Assembly: GCA_023053685.1 (NCBI GenBank)
Contig: JALIGW010000219.1
Span: 90,001-154,000 of the forward strand
DNA length: 64,000 nt
Source of the DNA: Diadophis punctatus similis
Lineage: Eukaryota > Chordata > Lepidosauria > Squamata > Dipsadidae
Direction: 5' to 3'
Part shown: one piece after another, positions 1-9,824 of the stretch
Layout: every line of letters starts with the position of its first letter
Position numbering within the stretch: position 1 is the stretch's first letter
The notes under the pieces: model-generated
Databases searched by the model: none
What the model saw: only the letters and a program-made list of their open reading frames with translations
Told to the model about the DNA's origin: nothing
Translations under genes and position numbers: made by a program

Positions 1-477
1 TCACCACACTACAAAAAAGACATTGAAACTCTAGAGAAAGTGCAGAAGAGAGCAACCAGGATGATAAAGGGTCTGGAAAATAAAACATACAAAGAGCGGT
101 TGCAGGAACTGAGCTTGGCCAGTCTGGCGAAGAGAAGGACCAGGGGTGACATGATAGCAGTGTTCCAATACTTGAGGGGATGCCACAGAGAGGAGGGGGT
201 CAGGCTGTTCTCTATGGCACCAGAAAGCCAAACAAGGAATAACGGATGGAAGCTGACCAAGGAGAGATTCAACCTGGAAGTGAGGAGAAACTTTCTGACG
301 GTGAGAGCGATCAACCAGTGGAACAGCTTGCCAGCAGAGGTCGTGAGAGCCCCAACACTTGCGACCTTCAAGGAGAGACTGGACTGCCATCTGTCTCAAA
401 TGGTGTAGGAACTCCTGCTTGAGCAGGGGGTTGGACTAGATGACCTACAAGTCTAATAATAAATCTAAATCTAAATC
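1..477 (+). mobile_element. CR1 LINE, 3' end of ORF2 and tail (5' part outside window)
   Basis: An open frame from base 40 to 408 encodes the C-terminal tail of a CR1-type reverse transcriptase. It carries the family landmarks [42 protein letters not shown] and a final LDCHLSQMV. The stop is followed by the conserved CR1 3' segment (gagcagggggttggacta) and an AATCTAA-type tail. The frame has no stop within the window and continues upstream of base 1. It is very close to the fragment at 38571-38835, so this is a young subfamily. It is non-functional here because only the 3' end is present. Confidence 0.9.
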
Positions 478-964
478 TTCATCTTACAACAGTGTGGGTT
501 CCTACCGGTGCGGCCCACTCTACAGTACCGGTAGCGGCCAGCAGATGGCGCTATTTGAGTGTGGCCGCACCGGTGCCGAATTTTTGGGCTTTTTTGCTTC
601 TGCGCATGCGTGGAAGCAAAATCACGTGAGGGGCGCGCACGTGTAGCGAGCGCGCTCGTGCGCACCAAACGTCACAATGCGCGCACAGAGCTCCGGTAGC
701 GAGGTAAGAGAGCAAACCACCCCTGTCTTACAACCATTCATTTAACAACTGTTTGAAGTTATAATGGTGCTCAAAAAAGTCATCACACTTATGATTGTTG
801 TAGTGGGCCCACTTGACAACTGGCATGTAGTTTTGACAGTTGCAGGTTCCCAGAGTTATGTCATTGCTATTTGCAACCATCCTGAAGGGTTCCCAGCAAG
901 AATAATCAATGTAGGAAGCCAGATTCACTTAATGACCATGGCAAAAGGACATAGTAAAATCAGG
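478..964. mobile_element. Dispersed non-autonomous repeat (family D), split by a hAT-like element
   Basis: After the element at 490-725 is removed, the sequence reads acaaccattcatttaacaac and then a body that recurs in the window. Family D copies share phrases such as 'cacttatgac.gttgcag', 'gaagccagattcacttaa' and a terminal 'gtaagtcgaggactacctg'. Other copies are at 3304, 28310, 56913, 59374 and 61344. This copy is degraded and lacks a clean far end. I do not know its superfamily. Confidence 0.6.
490..725. mobile_element. hAT-like non-autonomous element, 236 bp
   Basis: The ends are cagtgtgggttcc and accacccctg, which form imperfect terminal inverted repeats. It is flanked by a perfect 8-bp duplication, tcttacaa (482-489 and 726-733), as expected for hAT transposition. 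The interior is GC-rich with the motif 'cttctgcgcatgcg' shared with the elements at 4378, 7126 and 39344. It has no coding capacity. Confidence 0.85.
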
Positions 965-1044
965 TGAGATACTCAATTATTGACTGCAGTGGTTAGCAAT
1001 GGAAGTTCTGGTCCCAACTGAGGTGGTAGGTCAAGGGAAGTGCT

Positions 1045-1466
1045 GTGTGCACTGTCAAAAAATTTCTCCTTCGTTCTAGGTTGCTTCTGTCCTTGGTTAG
1101 TTTCCATGCATTGCTTCTTGTCTTGCCTTCAGGTGCTTTGGAGAATAATATGACCCCCCCCCTCTTTGTGGCAACCTCTCAAATACTGGAACACTGCTGT
1201 CAAGCCACCCCTAGTCCTTCTTTTCTGTAGACTAGCCAAACCCAAATCCTGCAGCTGTTCTTCGTATGTTTTAGTCTCCAGGACTTTAATCCTCTTAGTT
1301 GCTCTTCTTTGCACTTTTTCCAAAGTCTCAACATCTTTTTTGTAATGTGGTGACCAAAACTGGATGCAGGATTCCAGGTGAGGACTTACTAGGGCTTTAT
1401 AAAGCAGTATAAATATTGAAATACTGCTATCATGTCGCCCCTAGTCTTTCTTTTCATTAGACTAGA
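1045..1466 (-). mobile_element. CR1 LINE fragments (two adjacent pieces)
   Basis: On the minus strand 1045-1413 encodes degraded CR1 ORF2 C-terminus, including '[23 protein letters not shown]' split by decay and [18 protein letters not shown] second short piece at 1414-1466 repeats the '[11 protein letters not shown]' segment, so two CR1 copies or a rearranged copy are joined. The 3' terminal segment is absent. It is non-functional. Confidence 0.85.
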
Positions 1467-1851
1467 CGGGTTGTGAACCCAATGGGATGGGGTCAGTTGT
1501 AGGAGGTTTGGCTGTTGTTGGGGTGTCTGGGATGGAGGTTGTGGAGATAGGTGGCTGTAGTTTCCTTTCAAACCTGCAGTAGAACACGTTCAGGTCATCT
1601 GCCAGTTGTTGATTTCCTTCAGCTTGGGAAGGAGGTTTGCCATAACCGGTGATGTTTTTAAGAGTTTTCTACATGTTTGCTGGTTCATTTGTTGAGAACT
1701 GATTCTTTAGCTTTTCAGAGTAGCTTCTTTTTGCTGCTCTGATCTCCCTTCTTAATACATTTCTGGCCTGATTGTACAGCATTCTATCACCTTTTCTGTA
1801 GGCTTCCTCTTTGGAACGACGTAGCTGCTTAAGTTTAGCTGTGAACTAAGG
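1467..1851 (-). mobile_element. LINE ORF2 linker fragment (clade unresolved)
   Basis: Read on the minus strand the sequence gives an interrupted protein with 'LRRSKEEAYRKGDR', 'NVLRREIRAAKRSYSEKL' and 'ADDLNVFYCRFE'. This resembles the region between endonuclease and reverse transcriptase in vertebrate non-LTR elements. Stops interrupt it. It may belong to the same family as the piece at 42497-42975, but the two do not overlap in content, so this is inference. Confidence 0.5.
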
Positions 1852-2045
1852 TTTATTGTTACTGTTACTGAGATAAAAGGCTGACCAAAAAGTCAATAAA
1901 TGATGGAATTTTAAAAAGATTAAGAGATGATGGATAATAAGAAAATATATTAATAAAATGGAAAAATACAAATAGGGAAAATAGTAGTATATATATTAAC
2001 AGATAATGCAACTTATTATAACTAAAGCATAATTAAAGCAGAGCT
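1852..2045. other. AT-rich stretch, nothing recognised
   Basis: The sequence is A/T-rich with no motif I recognise. Together with 2263-2760 it could be LINE 3' untranslated sequence interrupted by the L2 tail at 2046-2262, but I see no duplication that proves this. Confidence 0.3.
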
Positions 2046-2262
2046 TAATCCACTCGAGCTCACCCCCAAGTATGTATGGTTGTTGAATGAGTATTGGATG
2101 TTTTTAAATATTGTGTTTTTAATTTTTATATCTGTTTTTTAATGTGATTTTATAAATTGGTGTCTTGTATTTTTTTCTGTTGTACGCCGCCCTGAGTCCT
2201 TCGGGAGTTGGGCGGCATATAAGAACACCATAATAAATAAATAAATAAATAAATAAAAATAA
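2046..2262 (+). mobile_element. L2-type LINE 3' end
   Basis: It contains the squamate L2 terminal signature 'cgccgccctgagtccttcgg', then 'gggcggcatataaga' and an (AATA)n tail. The same signature closes the L2 copies ending near 17325, 41795 and 49098. Only the 3' untranslated part is present. Confidence 0.8.
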
Positions 2263-2760
2263 GTTAAGCTTAGTAGATGGAAATTTAGGATTAGGTAATC
2301 TAATTGTATTATCAACATTAATAGTGTGTTAAAGCATATTGTGAATTTAAAATATTAAGGATTAGAAATTGTGGGGATTTTGAGATACACTCTCGGGATT
2401 GATTAAATTATGTTAATATTTGGCTTTATTAATAATCCTACACATTTGGAATATTGAAGCTATGGTGGAATAATGAGTAATTATTAAAATATTAAATATT
2501 AGTAATTTAATAGAGGATAACAAATGCATGGCATAAAGAAATGTTATCTATGTTTAAATGAATTAATGGGGAAAATAATAAAGAATTATAAAGAGAGAAT
2601 AGTATTGTTGAAGTTGGAAGATTAGGATTACACATATTTATTTGTATTATTATTGTTAGCGTTGTTTAAAAAATATTTGACCCAGTCAATACACTGTCCA
2701 CAAAATATCTATGGTGTGAAAAGAAAACTGCAAATAAAACATGTTTTTTTTTTTAAAAAG
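2263..2760. other. AT-rich stretch, nothing recognised
   Basis: About 500 bp of A/T-rich DNA without open frames, inverted ends or known motifs. It may be old LINE 3' untranslated sequence. Confidence 0.3.
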
Positions 2761-2761
2761 A

Positions 2762-2875
2762 AAAGTTCTCCTTATTTCCAGGTTGAATCTCTTCCTTGTT
2801 CAGTTTCCATCCATTATTCCTTGTCTGGCCTTCAGGTGCTTTGGAAAATAGCTTGACCTCCTCCTCTCTGTGAAA
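2762..2875 (-). mobile_element. CR1 LINE fragment
   Basis: The minus strand shows the '[16 protein letters not shown]' to 'LEIRRT' portion of CR1 ORF2 in decayed form. Both ends are truncated. Confidence 0.75.
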
Positions 2876-3303
2876 TTTTATCTTCAGGATAGAAATGTAC
2901 TTAGTGTACATTCTCAATGTACATATTTTTAATGCTTTCTGTGCAGCTTCTTGTTCCTTCTTTTATTATGTATGCTCTGCTTGGTTTTTAATATTTTGTT
3001 GATTACTGCAAGTTAATATAATATAATGAGAATGAATGGCTACTAAATAAATAAATGATCACTTAAAAAACATTACTGCAAACTTATCTATAACTATAAA
3101 ATGTCACTAATAAATAAACTCATATAAAAACATTAATGATGCAATGCAAAAAATATGAATAACGGTAACTTTAAAAAATAAGTGGGAACAAAAAGTTTGG
3201 AAAATTATATTACCGTGTAAACAGAGCAATTCTTTAGAAATAATATTGCATGATAATCTTCTTTATCCATTTGATTTAAAAAATGTAATGCACTGACAAT
3301 CCA
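2876..3303. other. AT-rich stretch, nothing recognised
   Basis: The region is A/T-rich and contains no open frame above background, no inverted repeat ends and no family signature that I can name. Confidence 0.3.
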
Positions 3304-3596
3304 TTACTGTCCTTAACTTACAACAGTTCATTTAGTGACCTTTCAAAGTTACAACGGCAGTGAAAAATGTGACTTCCAGGGGTGAAATGCTCCCGGTTCG
3401 CTTTTAACTGTCTGTCGTCAGTGAGCCGATCGCGCAGGTAGCACGGTGCTCCGCCCACCTGCCGGGACACCGCCATTTGAGTTCTTTTACTCCCTGCGCA
3501 TGCACAGAACGCTTTGTGCATTACACTTAACAAATGTCCCACGTAGCAACAGAAATTTTGGGCTCATTGTGGTCGTATGTCGACCTGAATACATTT
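3304..3596. mobile_element. Family D repeat carrying a hAT-like fragment
   Basis: Both ends match family D: 'acttacaacagttcatttag' near 3315 and 'aacagaaattttgggctc' near 3548, followed by 'gtggtcgtatgtcgac'. From 3377 a different sequence begins with caggggtgaaatgc, a hAT-like end. The centre also carries a cgcatgcacagaa motif. No matching right end or 8-bp duplication is visible, so a later deletion probably removed one end. Confidence 0.5.
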
Positions 3597-3709
3597 CCTC
3601 ATCCTGTGTTCTATGGTATTGCTGTCATATCAGAAATGTTCTCAATGTAAAACATGGATTGCCGGGTAGGAGAAAAAAATGAAGAAGTTGTAGTCTAATT
3701 ATTTGTGCT

Positions 3710-3948
3710 TCAGAGCCACGGTGGTGCAGTGGTTAGAGTGCAGTGCTGCAGGCTACACCTGCTGACTGCCGGCTGCCTGCAATTTGGCAGTTCGAATCTC
3801 ACCAGGCTAAAGGTTGACTCAGCCTTCCATCCTTCCCAGGTGGGTAAAATGAGGACCCAGATTGTTGGGGGCAATATGCTGACTCTGTAAACCGCTTAGA
3901 AAGGGCTGTAAAGCCCTGTGAAGCGATATATAAGTCTAAGTGCTATTC
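3710..3948 (+). mobile_element. Sauria-type tRNA-derived SINE
   Basis: The head has a box A-like ggtggtgcagtggttagagtg region and a box B-like gcagttcgaatctc, as in tRNA-derived SINEs. The body 'ttgactcagccttccatcc' and 'gacccagattgttggggg' follows. The 3' end 'tataagtctaagtgctatt' is what is reported for Sauria SINEs, whose tails match Bov-B LINEs. It runs straight into the (TTCC)n tract. Confidence 0.8.
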
Positions 3949-4055
3949 CTTCCTTCCTTCCTTCCTTCCTTCCTTCCTTCCTTCCTTCCTTCCTTCCTTC
4001 CTTCCTTCCTTCCTTCCTTCCTTCCTTCCTTCCTTCCATCCTCCCTCCCTCCCTT
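3949..4055 (+). repeat. (TTCC)n microsatellite
   Basis: About 25 tandem tetranucleotides with minor interruptions at the right end. It lies exactly at the 3' end of one SINE and before the next, so a SINE tail probably seeded it. Confidence 0.95.
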
Positions 4056-4266
4056 CCTGTTAGAATGCAGTATTGCAGGCTAATTCTGCTGATTGTCAGC
4101 AATTCAATCCTGACCAGCTCAAGGTTGACTCAGCCTTTCATCCTTCGGAGGTCAGTAAAACGAGGACCCAGATTGTTGGGGGCAAGAGGCTGACTCTGCA
4201 AGCCACTTAGAGAGGGCTGTAAAAGCACCGTGAAGTGGTATATAAGTCCAAGTGCTATTGCTATTG
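4056..4266 (+). mobile_element. Sauria-type SINE, 5' truncated
   Basis: The copy starts inside box A (gttagaatgcagtattgc), keeps the body motifs, and ends in 'tataagtccaagtgctattg' followed by ctattg repeats. The truncated head means it lacks an intact promoter. Confidence 0.8.
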
Positions 4267-4377
4267 CCGCTAAGTCATGAAGGCCTCCCACTCACTCAGT
4301 GAAAGAATGCTCAACAAGGAAACTGTGACTCTGAATGAATAACTTGAGAACTTCATGGTAGGTTAGAGAGGAAGATG

Positions 4378-4767
4378 CAGAGGTGGGTTCCTGCTGGAGC
4401 TGCCCAGTACACAGCTCCGGTAGGGAGTGGCGGATTTCGCAACTGCTCAGGAGCCCTCTCTGCCGGTCCACCCGGCACATCGCCAATTTTTCCCCGTGAT
4501 TTTTGGGTGCCAAAATCTCATAAGGGGACGCACGCACGCAAGAGATTTCAATGAGTTTGCCTCTGCGCATGTGCGGAAGCAAAATTGGGCCAAAATCTCA
4601 CACGCGTGTGCATCCCCTTGTGAGATTTCAGCGCGATTATGCTTCTGCGCATGCGCAGAAGCAAAATTGCATGAGGGGGCATGCGTGTGTAGCAAGCGCG
4701 CCCCCCCGAAGCATGGAGATGCGCGCGCATGGCTCCGGCAGCAAGGTAAGTGAGCAACCCGCCCCTG
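4378..4767. mobile_element. hAT-like non-autonomous element, 390 bp
   Basis: The ends are cagaggtgggttcc and aacccgcccctg. A perfect 8-bp duplication ggaagatg lies at 4370-4377 and 4768-4775. The interior carries alternating 'tctgcgcatgcgcagaagc' palindromes and 'aaaatctcacacgcgtgtg'. The element at 39344-39772 is the same family in the opposite orientation. Confidence 0.88.
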
Positions 4768-4810
4768 GGAAGATGGGTACCAGATGGGTAGCTGGTGTTC
4801 TACAAGGGGG

Positions 4811-5118
4811 TCTAGGACAACTCTCTGCAGCCAACTTGCCATGGTCAAAGTCAACTTGCTGTGGCTAACTTGCCATGGTCAATTAGCCACGACCACCTCA
4901 CCGTGGGACAACTCATCCCAGTACATGATATACGTGAATATCAAAGAATTGGTGGAATAGAATTGTTGAAGAAAGGATGCCAAAGGAGAAACAAAATGAA
5001 AGGTTAATGACCAAATTTAAAATAATTTTAAAAATTATTTCAAATAATTAAGTTGCATTGAATTGTCCCACAGCAAGTTGTCCCATGGTGAGTTGGCCGA
5101 ATGGCTAGTTGTCCCATT
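4811..5118. mobile_element. Candidate inverted-repeat element
   Basis: The left side has ggacaactctctgcagcc and repeated 'aacttgccatggtcaa' phrases. The right side has 'ggctagttgtcccattcc', roughly the inverse of the left. Between them is A/T-rich sequence. No clear target duplication is visible, so the boundaries and the class are uncertain. Confidence 0.35.
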
Positions 5119-5144
5119 CCATCTTCCATTGCTGGAATTGGGTA

Positions 5145-5352
5145 TGTCTATTTTAATGAAAAGAAGGATTAGGGGGGACATGATAGCAGTGTTCCAATAT
5201 CTCAGGGGCTGCCACAAAGAAGAGGGAGTCAAATTATTCTCCAAAGCACCTGAGGGCAGGACAAGAAGCAACGGATGGAAATTAATCAAGGAGAGAAGCA
5301 ACCTGGCATTAAGGAGAAACTTCCTAACAGTGAGGACAATTAACCAGTAGAA
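5145..5352 (+). mobile_element. CR1 LINE fragment
   Basis: An open frame at 5063-5350 contains '[18 protein letters not shown]', 'EGRTRSNGWKLIKERSN' and '[12 protein letters not shown]' before a stop. Both ends are truncated. Confidence 0.85.
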
Positions 5353-5372
5353 TGATTTTGTCTTGAACTAGG

Positions 5373-5915
5373 AGGGATTTCAGATGAAACCTTAGTAAGA
5401 CCACACTTGGAATGCTTCATCCAGTTTTGGTCACCATATTATAAAGCAATGTTGGGACCCTGGAAAGAGTGCAGAAAATAGCAACAAATATGAATAGAGG
5501 GCTGGAGGCTAAAACATATGAAGAACATTTGCAGGAATTGGGTTTGTCTAGTCTACAGAAAAGAAGGACTAAGGGTGACATGATAGCAGTCTTCCAATAT
5601 TTGGGGGGCTGCCACAAAGAGGAGGGGGTCAACTTATTTTCCAAAACACCTGAAGGCAAGGCAAGAAACAATGGATGGAAACTAATCAAGGAGAGAAGCA
5701 ACCTAGAATTAAGGAGAAACTTCCTAACAGTGAGGACAATTAGCCAGTGGAACAGCTTGCCTTCAGAGGTCGTGGACGCTCCATCACTGGATGTTTTTAA
5801 GAAGAGACTAAACAGTCACTTGTCTAAAATAGTATAGGTTTTTTTGCTTGAGCCGGGGGCTGGACTAGAAGACCTCCAAAGCCCCTTCCAACTCTGTTAT
5901 TCTATAATTCCATAA
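5373..5915 (+). mobile_element. CR1 LINE 3' end
   Basis: The frame at 5469-5837 gives 122 residues of CR1 ORF2 C-terminus, from the 'KTYEEHLQELGL' segment to 'LNSHLSKIV'. Upstream, 'ttagtaagaccacacttgg' encodes the conserved RPHLE segment. The 3' end has the terminal ggactagaagacctcc motif and a short ATTCT-like tail. It is a dead 5'-truncated copy. Confidence 0.9.
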
Positions 5916-6477
5916 TCTACAAGGATGGGGTGGAGGAGATTAATAAACCTGTAGAAACCGGGAGGAAAGTATGAGTTGAACTCCAAGATAACCACCTCTC
6001 TCAGTCAGTATTGATTCTGGTGTCCAGGCAAGTGGTTCTCAGTAAATCATTTTTATGAACCAACTATGAACTTTTTAAAAAATGGGTGAGAAGGGGCAGG
6101 AAGAGAGCGGGGAGCAGGAGACATCGCATCCTCTTGGAGGCTGAGTGAAGAACATTCTTTTCTAAGCGTTTCCCAATTTAATGAGCAGAAGCGAGTCAGA
6201 AGGGAGTGACATATCACCAAAATGTCCTGCTAGAACTTGAATCGAACCCAAAACCATTTAGTCAATGGCTTCAGAGTGCTCCGATTGCATTGATCCAGCC
6301 ACTTTATGCTTCTCCCCAGCGTTTGGCCATTGTGAAATATTTTTATTTCCAGGCTTCGTTTCTGCGAAATGGCCAAGGGAAGACACTTAACTTCATCGTT
6401 ATTTTCTTTTTATCTTCTTGAGAAAAGCAGCTTGGAAGAGTAGAGGCCAGATGTTTAGCAGCCTTCTAGATTGATTG
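5916..6477. other. Unassigned sequence
   Basis: This 560-bp stretch holds no repeat signature or plausible exon that I recognise. It ends at the target duplication of the nested elements at 6478. Confidence 0.3.
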
Positions 6478-6489
6478 CAATGGTGGGTT

Positions 6490-7009
6490 CAGGGGCGGGT
6501 TCCTAATTTTTTTACTACCACTCTGTGGGCGTGGCTTATTTTGTGGGTGTGGCTTGCCAGCCATGTGACCGCACGTTCGTGGCTTCTTGGACTGCTGAAG
6601 GGAGAGGAACTGAGATAGTCCTGCCGCCCATTCCCCCTCCCCTCAGCAGCTCGAGAAGCCTCAAACGTGCGAAAATGCCTGGGATCATCACCATGCATTC
6701 GTGGCTTCTCGGACTGCTGAAGGGAGGGGAATGGAGATAGCTCCTGCTGCCCGTTCTTTCAGCGTCTCACGCGCTCCCTCAGCCATCCTCCCCTGCCTGG
6801 ACTCACTGTGGGGTAGGAAGGCAGCGCATGAGCAGTGCTGGAAACTCGGCTTCTGGGCATGCACAGAAGAAAATTAAAAAAAAATTAAAAAATTTTTTTA
6901 AATGGCGGCACCCAGGCACCGGCAACCGACCGCACCGGTACTGTGACATCACCAGTGGGGGCGCTACCGGTGTTATAGAGTGGACCGCACTGGTAGGAAC
7001 CCACCACTG
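6490..7009 (-). mobile_element. hAT-like element, 520-bp family
   Basis: The ends are caggggcgggttcc and ggaacccaccactg, with a perfect 8-bp duplication ggtgggtt (6482-6489 and 7010-7017). Copies of the same family lie at 44985, 49503 and 53131. Shared interior landmarks are 'aagccacgcccacagagtgg' in one strand, paired 'ggcttctcggactgctgaag' and an A-rich/T-rich stretch beside the far end. It is non-coding. Confidence 0.88.
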
Positions 7010-7125
7010 GGTGGGTTGATGCTGGTTCAGACCGGTTCTTTAGAACCGGTAGTGGAAATTTACTGCCGCTCGCCGAACCGCCAGCGATGACCGGCGGTCC
7101 ACACTCCCGAACTGGTCCTCTGGTC

Positions 7126-7451
7126 CAGGGGCGGGTTGCACTTACCTCACTACAGGTGCGCTGCCATGTTGCTTGTGCGCGTGCCCCCTCATGTGATTTT
7201 GTTTCCTGCGCATGCGTGGAAGCTAAATCTCCCGAAATCTCTCTCACGTGCATCCCCTCGCGAGATTTTGGCAAGATTATGCTTCCGCACATGCGCAGAA
7301 ACAAAAAATCACTGAAAAATTCCCCCCCAAAAGATGGCGGCACGCGCCAGACCGGCAAAGACGGTACTGGAGCCGGCGCGCGCAAATTGGGCAATCGGCG
7401 GGTCCCTACTGGAGCTGCGCACTGGACCGCACCGGTAGGAACCCACCCCTA
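7126..7451. mobile_element. hAT-like element, 326 bp
   Basis: It starts caggggcgggttgc and ends gaacccacccct plus one changed base. The flanks ctctggtc and ctccggtc match at 7 of 8 positions. The interior has 'cctgcgcatgcgtggaagc' and 'cgcacatgcgcagaaac', linking it to the elements at 490 and 4378. Confidence 0.8.
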
Positions 7452-7747
7452 CTCCGGTCACTGCGGCTTGCCGGGTGTTTTGCGCAACGTGACGGGGGCG
7501 CGTGTGCTCGCTTCGCTTGTGCATGCTCGCAAAATGTGCACTTCCGTCACGATATGAACCAGTAGTGAAGGTAAGTGGAACCCATCCCTGATTGACTGTC
7601 ACTAAGCTAAGAAATCAAAGAAAGGAAACTGCCTTTTCCTGAGTCAAAAGACTCTCTTCTAGCTCAGTGTTTTCTACATAATATACTAATATAATGTAAT
7701 ATCAGTGTTTTCTATACAGTATAATTAATTAATATCAATCAACCAAT

Positions 7748-7876
7748 CAGAATAGAGCTGGAAGGGACTTTGGAGGTCTTCTAGTCCAGCCCTCTGCTCA
7801 AGCAGGAGTCCCTGTGCCATTTCAGATAAGTGGCTGTCCAGTCTCTTCTTAAAAACCTCCAGTGATGGAGCGCCTG
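7748..7876 (-). mobile_element. CR1 LINE extreme 3' end
   Basis: The minus strand gives the terminal CR1 segment: the 'LEVFKKRLDSHLSEMA'-like end followed by 'ctggactagaagacctcc' and an ATTCT-type end. Only about 130 bp remain. Confidence 0.85.
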
Positions 7877-8115
7877 CAAAAGAGTGAAGCTTTGCTTACA
7901 GATTTGTTGTCGTCTTCCCATTTTGGCCTCTCCTTCCCTTCAGACCCCTCTGAAAATAACAAAATTCCTTTTTGTCTGCAATTAAATTTGACTGTCTGAG
8001 CCTCCTCCTGCCTTACTTTCTTCTCTTGAAAGAGACGGACAGATAGCACATTTCCCCAGCTGGCACTACTTTCCTTTTCAAACAGGTACACCACAGATAG
8101 CTAAACCAAGTGCAT

Positions 8116-8418
8116 TAAAATAAAATAAAATAAAATAAAATAAAATAAAATAAAATAAAATAAAATAAAATAAAATAAAATAAAATAAAATAAAATAAAA
8201 TAAAATAAAATAAAATAAAATAAAATAATAAAATAAATAAAATAATAAAATAAAATAAAATAAAATAAAATAAAATAAAATAAAATAATAAAATAAAATA
8301 AAATAAAATAAAATAAAATAAAATAATAAAATAAAATAAAATAAAATAAAATAAAATAAAATAATAAAATAAAATAAAATAAAATAAAATAATAAAAATA
8401 AAAATAAAAATAAAATAT
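8116..8418 (+). repeat. (TAAAA)n microsatellite, about 300 bp
   Basis: Tandem TAAAA units with occasional TAATAAAA and AAATA variants. The long Phe/Ile/Leu/Tyr-rich open frames on the minus strand here are translations of this repeat and not genes. Confidence 0.97.
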
Positions 8419-8472
8419 TATATATAATAAATTTACATATATAATAATAAAATATAATAAAATAATTAAAAA

Positions 8473-8690
8473 ACAGTTGTCCCAAAGGTGCTTTTTCAAG
8501 AGGCAACTGGACTTTTTTTTTGTTTCTTTCTTGAAGACATTTTGCTTCTCATCCAAGAAGCTTCTTCAGTTCTGACTTCAGTTAGAGCTAAAGAAGTTGC
8601 TTGGATGAGAAGCGAAAGGTCTTTAAGGAAAAACAAAGAAAGTCCAGTTGCCTCTTGAAAAAGTACCTTTGGGACTTTTTCCCCCTTCTC
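8473..8690. mobile_element. Penelope-like repeat, inverted pair
   Basis: The left arm reads 'gttgtcccaaaggtgctttt' to 'catccaagaagcttcttcag'. The right arm carries the reverse complement, ending 'gaaaaagtacctttgggac'. The same sequence occurs at 28645-30358, 38950-39830 and 40269-40711, where one copy lies next to a Penelope-like protein motif. The class is therefore inferred by association. Confidence 0.6.
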
Positions 8691-8715
8691 CTCCCTTTTC
8701 GTTGACTTCGATTAG

Positions 8716-8772
8716 GTTTAGAAGCTAAGCAAGTTCAAGCTGGTTACTCTTTGGATGGGGGACACCAGGAAA
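8716..8772 (+). pseudogene. 5S rRNA-like fragment
   Basis: The segment contains gaagctaagcaagttcaag, then tggttac and 'ttggatgggggacacc'. In order and spacing this matches the 3' half of vertebrate 5S rRNA (the gene carries gaagctaagcagggtcgg and ttggatgggagacc). The 5' half and the transcription terminator are missing, so it is a degenerate pseudogene or part of a 5S-derived SINE. Confidence 0.6.
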
Positions 8773-9471
8773 TCACAAAACAGTTCCTGTGGAATTTTCC
8801 ATTCCTTGGAACCCTCTCTGGAACAACCCATGTTCCAGTATGAAGAGTATGTTAGGATTGGATGAATTATGAGTAGCCAGGGAGTTTGTAGAGTACTAGA
8901 AAGAAGGTAATAGAGAGGATATTTACATACATATGCACCCCTTGCTCATCTCGGAATAGGTAAAGGTAAAGGAGTCCCTGCACCGCCATCTTGGAATATC
9001 ACACCCCAAATTCTGTTTCATATTATGAACTGCTTAAAACAACACAGAGAAACTTCCAGCAGAGCACTGATATTAACACAATGTTGTTGGTGTGGGCAAC
9101 TCCTGCTTGCGTCCCTTGTACAGATATCTGGCTGACCTCTATTTCTGGAAGACAAAAGCTCGAATTTTAACTCTCCTACATTCTGGGACATAAATGAAAG
9201 GAGAATTAGCAAACTTGGCGTGCTACGAATGTCACAGCTGGTAGCTCTCCTGATTGATGCCTTCTCTGTCATAACTCAGAAGCTAATAAGGAGGAGTGGG
9301 AGGGAGGCTGCCTGAGGGTGGCTGGGATGTGACTGGCCTCCCCATGCATCTTCTGGTCTTGGGGGGAGGGGAGGCATCCCCTCCCCCACATTACATGGAG
9401 AAGGAAAATGCAACACTTCAAGCACAATTTCCTTGGCAAGTAAACTCTTAGTAGATCCTTCTTCACCGGAG
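8773..9471. other. Unassigned sequence
   Basis: No repeat signature or convincing exon is recognised. A short aggtaaaggtaaagg at about 8957 recalls the 3' end of the SINE at 63434, but nothing else of that SINE is present. Confidence 0.3.
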
Positions 9472-9689
9472 AACTGAATAGAATACAGAATACCAGAGTT
9501 GGAAGGGATCTTGGAGGTCTTCTAGTCCAGCCCTGCTCGAGCAGGAGACCCAAAACCATTTCAGACAAATGGTTGTCCAGTCTCTTTTTGAAAGCCTCCA
9601 AGTGATGGAGGCCAATTAATTAATTGTTAATTGTTCTATTAAGAAATTTCTCCTTAGTTCTAGGTTGCTTCTCTCCTTTATTAGTTTGT

Positions 9690-9733
9690 TTGTTTGTTTG
9701 TTTGTTTGTTTGTTTGTTTGTTTGTTTGTTTGT

Positions 9734-9824
<91 letters not shown>

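Larger units (their letters stand above)
6478..7590. mobile_element. Outer hAT-like element containing two younger ones
   Basis: The outer ends are caatggtgggtt and aacccatccctg. The flanks attgattg (6470-6477) and attgactg (7591-7598) agree at 7 of 8 positions. Two insertions (6490-7009 and 7126-7451) interrupt it. The remaining host sequence is about 270 bp and contains the inverted phrase ggttctttagaacc. Confidence 0.75.

Noticed and set aside
3720..3800. tRNA gene from boxes A and B
   Set aside because: The cloverleaf is not supported and the sequence continues into a SINE body. It is a tRNA-derived SINE head, as at 34897, 47754, 62893 and 63434.
8078..8556. Long minus-strand open frames rich in Phe, Ile, Leu and Tyr
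   Set aside because: They are translations of the (TAAAA)n repeat and have no independent start or domain. The same applies to frames over 9624-9964, 18856-19271, 20489-20881 and 41891-42414.
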